A DNA stretch of 47,737 nt from Candidatus Zixiibacteriota bacterium (GTDB lineage Bacteria; Zixibacteria; MSB-5A5; GN15; JAAZOE01), in the NCBI GenBank assembly GCA_030668485.1, contig DAOUTW010000033.1:1-47737 (forward strand). Direction: 5' to 3'. Positions 24,316 through 34,184 of the stretch are shown piece after piece. The translations under genes were made by a program, and so were the position numbers. The stretch's first letter is position 1, and each line of letters begins with the position of its first letter. The notes below the pieces were generated by a model, which worked only from the letters and a program-made list of their open reading frames with translations, was not told the origin of the DNA and ran no database searches.

Positions 24316-26433
24316 CTACAAACAATTCGGTACCGCGCCGCCTCGGAAAATAAAGTTTATCAGGTAAACCGCATCGCCCACATTCACATCACCGTCGGCA
24401 TTGACATCGGCGGCCCACATTGAGGCCGGAGGAAGTCCTCCGGAGAAAACATAGGAGATAACAAATACCGCATCACCGATATTAACGTCGCCATCCCCGT
24501 TGGCATCCCCGCAGGGGAGATCGCAGGCATCACCGATTCCGTCGGAATTTGAATCGGCCTGGTCGGTATTGAAAACCCCGGGACAATTATCGATAGCGCA
24601 GCTTGTCATCGGATATCCAGGACTGCCATAACCGTCACCATCGGAGTCAACGCAATCATCGCATAAATCACCGATACCATCATCGTCGATATCGGCCTGG
24701 TCGGCATTAATAACATCATAGCAATTATCGCAGCTATCGCCAATTCCATCGCTATCGAAATCCTCCTGACCTGGATTATAATCCGATACGCAATTATCAT
24801 CAGCACATTCATTGGCCGCATAGGCCTCATCACCGAAACCGTCGCCATCGATATCGGTACACAGATCACAGTCATCGCCTATTCCGTCGCCATCGGCATC
24901 GAGTTGATCTTCATTGCCGATAGTCGGGCAATTGTCGCAGTCATCGGGATAACCATCTTCATCGGTATCGATATTGTCATCATAGCCGGGACATATATCG
25001 CATAAATCGCCGACCCCGTCTCCGTCGCCATCGTTCTGGTCGGGGTTATAATCACCGGGACAATTGTCAAAACAATCGCAAATGCTGTCGTTATCGATAT
25101 CGGCACACTCCATATCGGTGAATCCTATACCGTCATTACCCCATTGATAGGTCGCGCGCTGTCCATCCTCACTCAAATCACTGCATCGATATTCGGTCCG
25201 GATCGTCTTGATAGGATCGCTGATCAGCATCGGCTCAGTCCATGAAATACCACCATCGCAGGCTGTTGTCGAATACAGTCTTCCATTCTTAACAAAGGTA
25301 CAAATAAAATAACCGTCGTCAGTATGTGTTATCCGCGGAGCCGATTCCGCATCTTCGGTACCTGCCACTACACCACGGTAAACCAGGCTGTCGACATCGC
25401 CGACAAAGGTACTCCAGCAAACAATATCGGTATCGGAGGCGTTATCTTCATTATATGCCTCGGTAACAATCATGATAGTGTCGTCATAGGCCGCAATTGA
25501 CGGATGATTCATATGCCAGGTGGTATCATCGAAATAAATTTCCGCGCCGTCGGTCGGCAAAAACCAGTCGCTGAAATAATCCTGCCGCACAAAAAGGCGC
25601 CATTGATCCGGCGTCGGATAATAACGATCATATACGGCATATGTTTTGCCCCCGACCGGATCGATATCGACTGCCGTCGACTGGCACCCGCCCAAAGTCG
25701 GGTACCAACTCAATTGAGTATGGCCGATTGCATCCAACTGGCTATAAATATGCGGCGCGTTATTGATGACATCGTCGCCATCGTCGAAACTCATCACCAG
25801 CGAAATCAAACCCCAATTCCATGACTGCTGGCTGTTGTCGGCCGAAATGTCAGACATAATCATACTATGCCAGCCGTTATCGGAAAAATCGGTCCAGTAG
25901 GGCAGCCAGGATTCCGGATCGGTGGCATCCTGAAACTCAAGCAGCACCACTCCGGCTCCCGACAAAAAGCTGGCTGGAGAAACAAAGGTGCCGAAAAAAG
26001 TCCGGTCGGCGCCCCAATAATCGAGGGATGGATATGTGGCCAGATCAACATCGAAGCCATAAGCGGTAGACCAATTATTGCCGTCATCGGTTGAAGATAG
26101 CCAGTAAATAATGCTGTCACCCGTGACGTCGTTGTGATATTCCAAACCTCTCAGAAGAGTCCCATCCGAGGCGCGATCGATAACAGGATGCCCCGTGTAT
26201 AGAGAGTTGCTGCCTTTTTCATGAGAAAGATCGAGTATCATCGGGTTCAACTCATCTTTCCTGATCATCTGCGGTAGTAAAACCCTTTCCGGTTGAATAT
26301 CCACCGATTCGACCCGGGCTTTGGTGGAAAGGTAACCAGGGGGATTAATCACCGGCTCCGAAGCATGAATACCCGACAGCAGAACAATGCCGCCGATCAT
26401 AATCGATAATGATATTAAAGCGAATTGCTTCAT
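24316..26433 (-). CDS. Secreted protein with sialidase-like propeller, thrombospondin type-3 repeats and dockerin
   Basis: 705 residues. Signal peptide (about 1-25). Residues about 40-440 contain Asp-box-like and propeller-like segments (WLSSTDDGNNWSTAYG, TACDGGISWTEPML), as in BNR/sialidase-type repeats; a specific activity cannot be claimed. Residues about 445-635 form at least six thrombospondin type-3 calcium repeats of the form DxDxDGxGDxCDNC. The C-terminus is a dockerin pair (GDANGDGDVNIGDAV and DVNADGDVNVGDAV) ending GGAVPNCL. The architecture indicates a calcium-stiffened, surface or secreted protein. The ATG has AGGAAGG upstream. Length and signal peptide fit a complete gene. Confidence 0.87.
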   Translation of the reverse strand: MKQFALISLSIMIGGIVLLSGIHASEPVINPPGYLSTKARVESVDIQPERVLLPQMIRKDELNPMILDLSHEKGSNSLYTGHPVIDRASDGTLLRGLEYHNDVTGDSIIYWLSSTDDGNNWSTAYGFDVDLATYPSLDYWGADRTFFGTFVSPASFLSGAGVVLLEFQDATDPESWLPYWTDFSDNGWHSMIMSDISADNSQQSWNWGLISLVMSFDDGDDVINNAPHIYSQLDAIGHTQLSWYPTLGGCQSTAVDIDPVGGKTYAVYDRYYPTPDQWRLFVRQDYFSDWFLPTDGAEIYFDDTTWHMNHPSIAAYDDTIMIVTEAYNEDNASDTDIVCWSTFVGDVDSLVYRGVVAGTEDAESAPRITHTDDGYFICTFVKNGRLYSTTACDGGISWTEPMLISDPIKTIRTEYRCSDLSEDGQRATYQWGNDGIGFTDMECADIDNDSICDCFDNCPGDYNPDQNDGDGDGVGDLCDICPGYDDNIDTDEDGYPDDCDNCPTIGNEDQLDADGDGIGDDCDLCTDIDGDGFGDEAYAANECADDNCVSDYNPGQEDFDSDGIGDSCDNCYDVINADQADIDDDGIGDLCDDCVDSDGDGYGSPGYPMTSCAIDNCPGVFNTDQADSNSDGIGDACDLPCGDANGDGDVNIGDAVFVISYVFSGGLPPASMWAADVNADGDVNVGDAVYLINFIFRGGAVPNCL

Positions 26434-26630
26434 AAAAACCGACCTTCCTGTATTGTCATTTTATCAGCGATACGGACATAACCCGGTATATAAAGAACTT
26501 TAACAAGATAGCCCGACAAACTCCCAAGGGGGAGCTTTTGAATTTGAAGCTGCTGTATATATACCATTATAGCCGTTGATGCGGTTTGTGTCAACGAGTT
26601 TGATCCTGTGAGTTATTCCCGGACAAAGTG

Positions 26631-26660
26631 AAGGCAGGGCTTTTGGGGGAGCCCTGCCTT
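26631..26660 (-). terminator. Terminator-like hairpin after the 1631-residue protein gene
   Basis: Perfect 11-bp stem AAGGCAGGGCT/AGCCCTGCCTT with an 8-base loop, 23 bases past the stop at 26683. The T-tract is weak (CACTTTG), so termination may be incomplete. Confidence 0.6.
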
Positions 26661-26682
26661 TGTCATCTGTTTATCCCCGCTA

Positions 26683-29600
26683 TTATTGCGGGCAGATATC
26701 GAGAAGAACCCAATCGCCAACCGGCGCCTGAGCGCCCGGTACACAGAAGTAGTAATTGGCCAGGTACTGTACGTCGGCATTATTGGGATCGCCGCCGCTG
26801 GCGTCAACGTCGGCCAGGTGCTGGAAGAGAGGTCCGGGGCCTCCGCTATTAACCATATTCCAAAGGGCGATAACATCAGCCAGGTTTTTCTCCCCATCAT
26901 CGTTGATATCGCCGCGGTTGAATCCGCAGAACTGGTTGACGATTACTGCCAGATCCTGGTATGCCGCCTCATCAGTGATATCCCCGAAACCGCCAAATAG
27001 ATAAACCCCGAAGGTGTAAGTTTCATCACCGGCGAAGTTATGACCGACAAAACTATGCCAGGCGTCGCGGTCATCGCTTTCACTGGCCGGGTCACATGGG
27101 AAATTGGGATCGATACCGACCTGGTAAGTTGCACCCGGCTCACTCGTCATCCAGTAATACATGGAGTCAAGAGCGATATTGTCGGCATGCCACATCGCTT
27201 GCTGCGCATCGAGAGTACGGGTTCCGATCATCGGATCGACGTCCATCGGAATCTTACCCATACCGTAAACCTTGGTATTGGTAAAATCAGTGCCATAGCA
27301 TGAGGCGCCGTAGGCAATCGAGTAATCGGCGCTGAATTTCCACACATCCCAGCCGTTAGCTTCGAGATCAAAATCGTTAAAGGCGCCGACATAAATCTCG
27401 ATCGGATCAACATTACGGTTGGCTACTTCCAGCTTATAGATCACAACGTTGCTGAGAGCCGGCACGTCGATCACACCATACATCGATTCCTCAACTCGAA
27501 TCCCCATAGTCAAAGCGTTATCGAACGGACATTCGATCTGCGACCAATCCCAGCCGGTTCCGTAGCAATCGAAATCGATTACCGAGTCAATATAAGCCGC
27601 TTTTGAGGCATATCCGTAAATCGGGTCATAGGACAAACCATTATCGTTTGACATGGCGCCCAGCAATACCGGATCTGCGGTGACATAAGGCTCGCATTGA
27701 TCGAAACAGTTCGGATCGGGAAGCAGTGAATTCCAGAAATCGACCGGATCGCCGCCATGCCAGCTCTCGGTGTTCCACGCCAGGCGATATTGATCGGCAG
27801 CAAAGAACAGACCACCCTGCCAGTAAGCGGCGTCGTCACCATCAAACTGGAAGAGCGTCTGGTCCTGATTTCCGATTTCACCGGTATTCGCCACCGGAGC
27901 TTCGTTGGCCGCGCCGATACCGAACGGTAATATATCCCAGTTTTCAAGACATCCGCCGAGAACACCAAGCTGAACCACCGGATAGCCGATGGAGTTCAGA
28001 TAGTACTGGTCATTAGAGGAGAAGATGGTCACATAGCAGCGTTGCGGACCGCGCGATATCAGCGGGCTGTTGACATTATATTGCACCGAGAATGTCTCCT
28101 TCGGCAGCAAAGTGAAACTGGAAATGACAATACCATTCAGCCACGCCGGAGGACCATAGCTGCCAACATTACTATAGCTATCTTTGGCGTATGGCGATTC
28201 GGCAAACTCCGCATCGAGAGTCGATGGATCAACCCGTTGACCCTTGACGAGATTTTTGGCCATATCGGAATATTTTACATCAAGCATCTGATCGGCCGCT
28301 CTTTGCATACGGGCAATTCGTTCGGGATTAACTGTCCATGCAGAAGCTGTCGGGGAAATCGCATCGGCAGAAAGAGAACCGGTCAAATTGGCACAACCGT
28401 TATTCATAAAGACATCATCGAAAGTGACTAGGTAGCCATTTGGCGCGAAAAACGGTACTGCCTGCAGTTCATCCCATTTCAATATACGCAGTCGTGGGCG
28501 GCTAACCTGCTCGGTGAAGACATAAAGATCGCCCTGACGGTTAGTGAAAACGACCGCGCCGGAGGAATCTATGGCGACGCCGACGCCGCGGTTACTGACC
28601 ACGTCGTCATAGTTATATTCAAATTCGACCGAACCATCATTGGCATTAATGGCCAGGAACTGAGCGTCCATGTTACCCATATAAAGCAGATCTTGGTACA
28701 GGTATTCGCAAGAGAGAGCGCCCTCGACCCAGTTCCGGGCATCATAGGCTTCATCAACCTCCCAATAAGTGGCGCCGTTTGTCTTTTTAATGCCAAAAGT
28801 AGCGTTAGTGCCTTCACTGGTCCATCCCCGCAGACCGGTCATATAAACCAGGTTGTTATCGATCACCGGGCCGGTAAAGCGTGAGAATTGGAATGGACTT
28901 GCCCAAATGATAAAACCGTCATGTCCGATCTTGTATATCGCACCCGATGGAGTACCGTCCACCTCGGCTTCAAAGGCGGACTGAACATAGAGAGATCCGT
29001 CATAATCAACTCCAATTGGTCCCTGGAAAATCTCTTTCGTTATACTATGGGTGTCGTCGCCATCCAGATCATAACCGGCCAAATCGCCGTCGCCCATCGA
29101 CCAGTTGATAATCCCGGTACAGGCGTCAATGGAATAAATAGTGCCAGTGTAGGTACCATAAATTCCATCGGTGGCGACATAAATCACGCCGTCTCCATTG
29201 GACGATAAAGTATGCAAAATATCGCCGTCCAGCATGACCGGATTGACAGCCCAGCCGCTATAGTTAGCGCCGGTGCCCACATCCAGAGCGTACAATTCAC
29301 CGGCCGCGGTTCCAAGGAAGATCACCTCAGTGCCATCGCAGTCAAGAATAACCGAAGTAGTGTAAGTGGTGTTACCGGCAAACGGATTATTTAGAACATT
29401 ACGACTCCAAACCGTGATGCCGGTATAAACATCCGCCTTGGTAAAACTACGGCCGTTGCCCCCGCCGTAATAAACGAAACCATCCTTGCAAGTAACCGAA
29501 TTGCGGAAACTGGCCCCCATCTCCGGCAAACCGGTGGCGGTCCAGAGCAAAGTGCCGTCGCTAAGATCAAAAGCCTGCAGTTTATCATTGTAGGGCGCCA

Positions 29601-31578
29601 GAACCATACCATCATAAATTATCGGACGGCCATAAATGAATCCTGCCGGATCATTGTGCATCCAGGCCAGAGCCTGCTTGCATCTGGCATCACCGGTTGA
29701 ATTGTTGGACGCCGCCGAGCGACGGAAATCCTTGCCCGAAGTCGGCCAATCTTCAGGATAACCGCAGTAGGGTGGCGGATCATAGTTGCAGCATAGTTCG
29801 ACCTCATATACAAAATTAACGTCGACACCCCAGTCATCCAGCATGTAGTAGAAAGTACCGCTCCAGTTTTCAGCCGATAGGAGACTACCACAGGAACCAT
29901 CATCGGAAAGGGTCCGAATACCGGTTTCGGGTGTTGGAGCAAATGACTCGATTCCTACCCAGATATCATCGTTGTAAAACACATTCTGGTCGAAGAAATC
30001 GACCTCGGTCCACCCGGGATAAAGTACATAATCTGCGGGAGTCAGAACAATCCCGGCCAGCTTGGTTTGAGGCAGGCCGGTAATCGGATCCGTGCTCCAG
30101 AGTTGGACCTCGGAATTATGAGTGTAGATATCAGGATCACCGTTGTCGTACAAAGCAATCCGTACAAACTCAACCCGGCAATCATTGTGAGATTGTCTTA
30201 TGGGGAATTTCTGATAATCACCGATATCACCATACGAGTCAGGCAGCCGCCAAAAATAAGCAAGGTTGCAATCAAACGATTCCTCAAAGCAATATCCTTC
30301 ATCTTTACAGATATTGGCATATATCAGGAAATTGACATCCATGCCAAACCCGGTATAAGTATCCATCCAAAGACAGCCGAGATTTTCGAAACAGTATGAA
30401 GATCGTCCCACGCCGCAAAGACCATCATCAGATAAACCTCCCAGAATACCGGCCGGGTCCGACAACTCATTGGTGGACCACCCGACATGAAAATCATCCA
30501 TCGTGGTGATTCTGAACCACGACATATCGACATGATTATATTCTGGAAAATAAACAATGCCCGCATTAGGTATTGTTGTTTGGAAAATTATATCGGACAG
30601 GTCAGGGTAGCCGGCAAAACTCCCCCAGACAAAAACATCAAGATCGGGAGTACCGACCGTGGCCGGCTCATAGAGAGCGACGCCCACCGCCATAATCGTA
30701 TCCCGGCCGCCTTCATTCTCCATCCGCATATTGAAATAATCGCTTCCAAATCCGTCCGGCTGATTCCAGTAATAGTATACCCCGCAATTATAGTCCTGCC
30801 GATAACACTCAGAGTATGGAATTTCGCCACAACAAATATCGACTCCAATCAGGAAATTAACATCAATTCCCCAATCATCCAGCATCAACCCCCACATCCC
30901 ACTCCAGTTTTCGGAACTGCGCATTTGCCCCGTAGAGCCGTCATCGGAAAGAATAGCCAGAACATTGTTGACCTGATCAGTAGTGGTTACGCCGACATGA
31001 AATTCCTCGGCATCGATAAAGACCAGAGGATCCCCGCCATTGACGGTGCTCAGGTCGACCTGTGCATAACCTATCGATGGTGGCAGGGAAGAGTATGGCA
31101 CGTTCACCCGCCCCAATTCGTTCAACGGGTAGCCGAATCCGTCGTCGTCCCAGATGACCACATCCATATCCGGAGTGCCGACGAATGCCGCGGGATAGAC
31201 GCCGATATACGCCGTCAAAAGCGTGCAAAGAAAATTATACTCCGACGTAAAACGCATATTAAAATAATCATCGCCGTAAGGATCGGGAATCGTCCAATAA
31301 TAAGCTGCATTCCCGCCGGAATAATCGATAAATTCACAGAAATACGAGGGAGGCAAAATTGACGCTGGAGACTCCAGCGCCGCTATCTCCGCAATCGGTT
31401 TCTGGAAACTTGCCTGATGTCGGGGTACGCTCGTCAAATCATAATAATGCGGAGCCTCGGTATTGACCCGATTGATCGGGGAAAGCCCGGTTTTGGGCGT
31501 ATCCGATGCTGCTGTTGTTACGCTCAAAGAACATACAAGCCCAAGAGCAAGCATCGCCGGCAATATCCTTCTGAACAT
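26683..31578 (-). CDS. 1631-residue secreted protein: triplicated Cys-rich module, PQQ-like propeller, dockerin-like C-terminus
   Basis: Signal peptide about 1-24. Three copies of a roughly 170-residue module follow (about 80-250, 260-430 and 435-610). Each holds YYW..PD.YG.DYFNMR-type strands, an SDDGS(T/C)G loop and an ending like DDWG(I/V)DVNF followed by a Cys pair. Residues about 640-1090 form a PQQ/WD40-like beta-propeller (LQAFDLSDGTLLW, GELYALDVGTG, IYSIDACTGIINW, DLYVFTEQ). Two further unassigned regions come next. The end is a divergent dockerin pair (GDINDDGEKNLADVI and DVDASGGDPNNADV). A GGGAGG site precedes the ATG. Likely a surface or extracellular protein; substrate unknown. 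Its length without frame breaks indicates an intact gene. Confidence 0.87.
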   Translation of the reverse strand: MFRRILPAMLALGLVCSLSVTTAASDTPKTGLSPINRVNTEAPHYYDLTSVPRHQASFQKPIAEIAALESPASILPPSYFCEFIDYSGGNAAYYWTIPDPYGDDYFNMRFTSEYNFLCTLLTAYIGVYPAAFVGTPDMDVVIWDDDGFGYPLNELGRVNVPYSSLPPSIGYAQVDLSTVNGGDPLVFIDAEEFHVGVTTTDQVNNVLAILSDDGSTGQMRSSENWSGMWGLMLDDWGIDVNFLIGVDICCGEIPYSECYRQDYNCGVYYYWNQPDGFGSDYFNMRMENEGGRDTIMAVGVALYEPATVGTPDLDVFVWGSFAGYPDLSDIIFQTTIPNAGIVYFPEYNHVDMSWFRITTMDDFHVGWSTNELSDPAGILGGLSDDGLCGVGRSSYCFENLGCLWMDTYTGFGMDVNFLIYANICKDEGYCFEESFDCNLAYFWRLPDSYGDIGDYQKFPIRQSHNDCRVEFVRIALYDNGDPDIYTHNSEVQLWSTDPITGLPQTKLAGIVLTPADYVLYPGWTEVDFFDQNVFYNDDIWVGIESFAPTPETGIRTLSDDGSCGSLLSAENWSGTFYYMLDDWGVDVNFVYEVELCCNYDPPPYCGYPEDWPTSGKDFRRSAASNNSTGDARCKQALAWMHNDPAGFIYGRPIIYDGMVLAPYNDKLQAFDLSDGTLLWTATGLPEMGASFRNSVTCKDGFVYYGGGNGRSFTKADVYTGITVWSRNVLNNPFAGNTTYTTSVILDCDGTEVIFLGTAAGELYALDVGTGANYSGWAVNPVMLDGDILHTLSSNGDGVIYVATDGIYGTYTGTIYSIDACTGIINWSMGDGDLAGYDLDGDDTHSITKEIFQGPIGVDYDGSLYVQSAFEAEVDGTPSGAIYKIGHDGFIIWASPFQFSRFTGPVIDNNLVYMTGLRGWTSEGTNATFGIKKTNGATYWEVDEAYDARNWVEGALSCEYLYQDLLYMGNMDAQFLAINANDGSVEFEYNYDDVVSNRGVGVAIDSSGAVVFTNRQGDLYVFTEQVSRPRLRILKWDELQAVPFFAPNGYLVTFDDVFMNNGCANLTGSLSADAISPTASAWTVNPERIARMQRAADQMLDVKYSDMAKNLVKGQRVDPSTLDAEFAESPYAKDSYSNVGSYGPPAWLNGIVISSFTLLPKETFSVQYNVNSPLISRGPQRCYVTIFSSNDQYYLNSIGYPVVQLGVLGGCLENWDILPFGIGAANEAPVANTGEIGNQDQTLFQFDGDDAAYWQGGLFFAADQYRLAWNTESWHGGDPVDFWNSLLPDPNCFDQCEPYVTADPVLLGAMSNDNGLSYDPIYGYASKAAYIDSVIDFDCYGTGWDWSQIECPFDNALTMGIRVEESMYGVIDVPALSNVVIYKLEVANRNVDPIEIYVGAFNDFDLEANGWDVWKFSADYSIAYGASCYGTDFTNTKVYGMGKIPMDVDPMIGTRTLDAQQAMWHADNIALDSMYYWMTSEPGATYQVGIDPNFPCDPASESDDRDAWHSFVGHNFAGDETYTFGVYLFGGFGDITDEAAYQDLAVIVNQFCGFNRGDINDDGEKNLADVIALWNMVNSGGPGPLFQHLADVDASGGDPNNADVQYLANYYFCVPGAQAPVGDWVLLDICPQ

Positions 31579-31809
31579 CTTGGTTCCTCCCTACCCGCAG
31601 AAACGATCATGCGAATATTATTAATACCAAATTGTCAATATTCAATGATGCAATATATCTCCGATCCGAGTACCGGAATCATAAGGCTGTTAGCCTGATT
31701 TACGAATATCACTTAATGGATCATCTGCAACCCTGGCATTATTTTTCGAAGACAGGTGGCTTTCAAATGGTGCCCGCTTCCAGGATGAACGATCAGCAGT
31801 ATTAATTAC

Positions 31810-31837
31810 AATATACATCTCCGCAACATTCTGTCAA
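31810..31837 (-). promoter_or_regulatory. Candidate sigma-70 promoter of the 1631-residue protein gene
   Basis: Minus strand TTGACA (31837-31832), 16-base spacer, TATATT (31815-31810). The start codon at 31578 is about 225 bases further, which would leave a long leader. A second TTGACA lies nearer at 31638-31633 but has a poorer -10. Confidence 0.5.
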
Positions 31838-32010
31838 CAATTAACTTAATTGCAGCACGAGGCCGATGGCGGCTGACTGCCTCTCGGACACAATAAGGCT
31901 GAAATCAATATTGAAAATAAGCTCCCGGTCCTCAATGCCGGCGTTTATTATATAAGTCGGAATAATCGAAAAGAATACCAGTTGCCGATTCGGATTTTTG
32001 ACCAAAATAA

Positions 32011-32041
32011 AGGAGAGAATATCTCTTGTATATCCTCTCCT
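32011..32041 (-). terminator. Terminator-like hairpin after the OmpA-family lipoprotein gene
   Basis: Stem AGGAGAG/CTCTCCT extended by ATAT/ATAT with one A-C mismatch, then TTTATTTTGG on the minus strand. It starts about 53 bases past the stop at 32094. Confidence 0.65.
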
Positions 32042-32093
32042 GAAACGATTATGACAAGATTTTCATCTCAACCATGAATTTTCGTGGCTGAGG

Positions 32094-32762
32094 CTAACCT
32101 TCAGCTTGATTTTTGGCGACTTTTTTAAGCTTGTCATTGGCAAAAATGGCGATATCGACCCGGCGATTGGTCTGTCGGCCGCTGGCAGTTTCATTGTCCG
32201 CCACCGGCTGATCCTCACCATAACCCATAATCCGGAAACGAACCGGGGAGACCTCGATATTGCTCATAAAATTGGCCACCGACTGAGCTCGCCGGAGAGA
32301 CAAATCCATATTATGGTCAGACGATCCGGTGGCGTCGGTATGGCCCTCGATCAGGATTTCGGTATCATCATATTTGTTGAGGATCTTGGCCAGGTTCTGG
32401 AGGTTGACCTGGGCCGGTACGCGCAATGTCGAGCGATTAATATCGAACAATATCCCGGAATCGAAAGTGATTTTAATGCCTTCACCGATCCTCTCGACTG
32501 TCGCACCCTCAAGATCGCGCTCTATCTCTTCAGCCTGCTTGTCCATATAGTTGCCGATATACGCACCCGCAGCCCCACCCACAGCGGCTCCGATGATGGC
32601 GCCTATGGCGGTATTGCCAGCCTTGTCGCCGATGACTCCGCCGGCAACTGCTCCGGCGGCGGCTCCGATCAGGGCGCCTTTTTCCTTTTTACTCATTGAG
32701 GCGCAACCGATCAGGCTCATAATCAAAACCCCAACCAACACCCCATACAATAACTTTTTCAT
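32094..32762 (-). CDS. OmpA-family lipoprotein with glycine-zipper domain
   Basis: 222 residues. A lipoprotein signal ends at LIGC with the acylated Cys20. A Gly/Ala-rich glycine-zipper segment (about 30-70, repeated GAIIGAAVGGAAGAYIG type) is followed by an OmpA C-terminal peptidoglycan-binding domain (about 95-210). The latter shows ILFDINRSTL, ILIEGHTDATG and LSLRRAQSVANFM, plus the terminal NRRVDI. Such proteins tether the outer membrane to peptidoglycan. Length and layout match the family. The ATG has a GGGAG site, and a promoter and terminator flank it, so it is monocistronic. Confidence 0.95.
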   Translation of the reverse strand: MKKLLYGVLVGVLIMSLIGCASMSKKEKGALIGAAAGAVAGGVIGDKAGNTAIGAIIGAAVGGAAGAYIGNYMDKQAEEIERDLEGATVERIGEGIKITFDSGILFDINRSTLRVPAQVNLQNLAKILNKYDDTEILIEGHTDATGSSDHNMDLSLRRAQSVANFMSNIEVSPVRFRIMGYGEDQPVADNETASGRQTNRRVDIAIFANDKLKKVAKNQAEG

Positions 32763-32801
32763 AAAATCTCCCTATTGTTAATTCTTCATATTATCTGATC
32801 A

Positions 32802-32831
32802 AATCTATTCAATCCAGCCGGATGATGTCAA
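32802..32831 (-). promoter_or_regulatory. Candidate sigma-70 promoter of the OmpA-family lipoprotein gene
   Basis: Minus strand TTGACA (32831-32826), 18-base spacer, TAGATT (32807-32802), about 40 bases upstream of the start codon. Confidence 0.6.
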
Positions 32832-33013
32832 TTTAAATTTTCCCTATAATTCTGTTCCAAAAACCCAAAGATGTCTTCTGGAGGCTTTATGAAGATTATT
32901 TGTTTGATAAGCGGAAGCTGCCGTTATGGTCGCATATCTTATGATCACATACGGGATTTGATAAGTACCTGGAATCGGTGTCGCTGATTCGACCCCTACG
33001 GTAAAGTCCAAAT

Positions 33014-33337
33014 TTAATGGGCTTCTAAATCATCGGTCAATTTCTGGATGCGATCAAAGGGAATGGCACACCAGCTTTCGATCTGATGAACTCCGTACGA
33101 CCGGCTGATTATAGAGACCTTTACCGCCGTTTCTTCATCGGGGGCCTCATAAATATCCATAAAATCCCATTGTCCCAAAAGGGCATAATGGGCGAGAAAT
33201 TTGACATCCGGGCATTGCTTTTTGATGTCTTCCAACCAGGTGCGGGCGTTTCTGGCACGATCCTGCAATTTGGCGCCGACTTCGACCAGGTTGGCATCAT
33301 GCTTGGCGACTTTGGTCATCATGACAAAGGTTTTCAT
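33014..33337 (-). CDS. GYD-domain-like small protein
   Basis: 107 residues resembling the GYD family of small ferredoxin-like alpha/beta proteins (MMTKVAKHDANLVEVGAKLQDRA near the start, LLGQWDFMDIYEAPDEETAVKV in the middle). Family function is not known; members occur as stand-alone cytoplasmic proteins, possibly oligomeric. The ATG has a strong GGGAGG site. No operon partner: the neighbours are on their own transcripts. Confidence 0.8.
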   Translation of the reverse strand: MKTFVMMTKVAKHDANLVEVGAKLQDRARNARTWLEDIKKQCPDVKFLAHYALLGQWDFMDIYEAPDEETAVKVSIISRSYGVHQIESWCAIPFDRIQKLTDDLEAH

Positions 33338-33614
33338 ACTAAACCTCCCTGCTGACGGTATAAACCCGTGAAACTGATCAGATCGGTCAATGATGAAAAC
33401 AAAGGCAAAGGTGAAGTGCCGATATGGCTATATTCTTCTCTAATATATATACGCAATGATTAGGAAAACTGCGTCATTAATCGCATCGGAAACCGACAAA
33501 ATTCAGCAACATATTTATTCAGTTTTAAGTTGCGCGGTTGGCGAAAAATTGCATAAATAATTAAAGTATCCGACCATGAAATGGTTTTGAAAATGAAACA
33601 GGTGTGGGCAAAGA

Positions 33615-34145
33615 ATGAAGAGTAAAATCGTTGTCATCATCTTTCTCGCTGTGCTCCTGATTGGAGTTGCATATATTAAGGCATTGTTCTCCCACCAGGA
33701 CCGCGAGGGAGTGCTTACGTCGGAAGTGGCCGGTAAGGTGCCTCCTGAAATAATGGATGACTATCTTAAGAAAGATGAAGCGGTGCGCACTCAGGATTCC
33801 CTGAAACTACTCTATGCCGATTCGCTCAACAAGATAACGGCAAAATGGTCAAATATGGTCGACAGCCTTCCGCAGGCCAATATAGATTCCCTCCAGAGTC
33901 TTATCGAACAACTTAAAAAGAAAGCCGACGAGGCGGAAGAAAACGCAGAAAAAGCCAAACGGGGCAAGACCGAACAGTTCGAAAAACTGATCGGTGCCTT
34001 CTATAAAGGTGAAATAGCGCAGCTTCCTGCTGACCTTACCCAGTACGAACGCGAAGTCTCCACCAAAGAGATTAAAAGCAAAGCGATTAAATATTTTGGC
34101 ATTTCCTCAGAATCGCTGAAAAGGATTATTAAGAAGTATAAATAA
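33615..34145 (+). CDS. Membrane-anchored coiled-coil protein, unknown function
   Basis: 176 residues with one N-terminal hydrophobic segment (about 5-24), probably an uncleaved anchor. A highly charged helical region follows (about 80-125; QLKKKADEAEENAEKAKRG) that looks like a coiled coil, then a basic end (LKRIIKKYK). No family recognised. It lies 39 bases upstream of the sigma-region-4-like gene on the same strand and may share its transcript. The ribosome site is weak. Confidence 0.6.
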   Translation: MKSKIVVIIFLAVLLIGVAYIKALFSHQDREGVLTSEVAGKVPPEIMDDYLKKDEAVRTQDSLKLLYADSLNKITAKWSNMVDSLPQANIDSLQSLIEQLKKKADEAEENAEKAKRGKTEQFEKLIGAFYKGEIAQLPADLTQYEREVSTKEIKSKAIKYFGISSESLKRIIKKYK

Positions 34146-34184
34146 GCCTTTACAGGCAGGTTACTTGTTCAAAAATGCCTGCGA

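Larger units (their letters stand above)
31579..32093. other. Intergenic region (about 515 bp) between the giant secreted-protein gene and the OmpA-like gene
   Basis: No supported ORF or RNA gene. It holds the candidate promoter at 31810-31837 for the downstream minus-strand giant gene and the terminator of the OmpA-like gene at 32011-32041. Confidence 0.55.

Noticed and set aside
24456-25100. Repetitive DNA that could pass for a CRISPR-like or satellite array
   Set aside because: The periodicity is that of coding calcium-binding repeats (DxDxDGxGDxC) and the units vary; there are no identical direct repeats with unique spacers.
24606-25106. Antisense or out-of-frame ORFs rich in Ile, Met and Thr
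   Set aside because: They are frame shadows of the Asp-rich thrombospondin type-3 repeats in the gene at 24316-26433.
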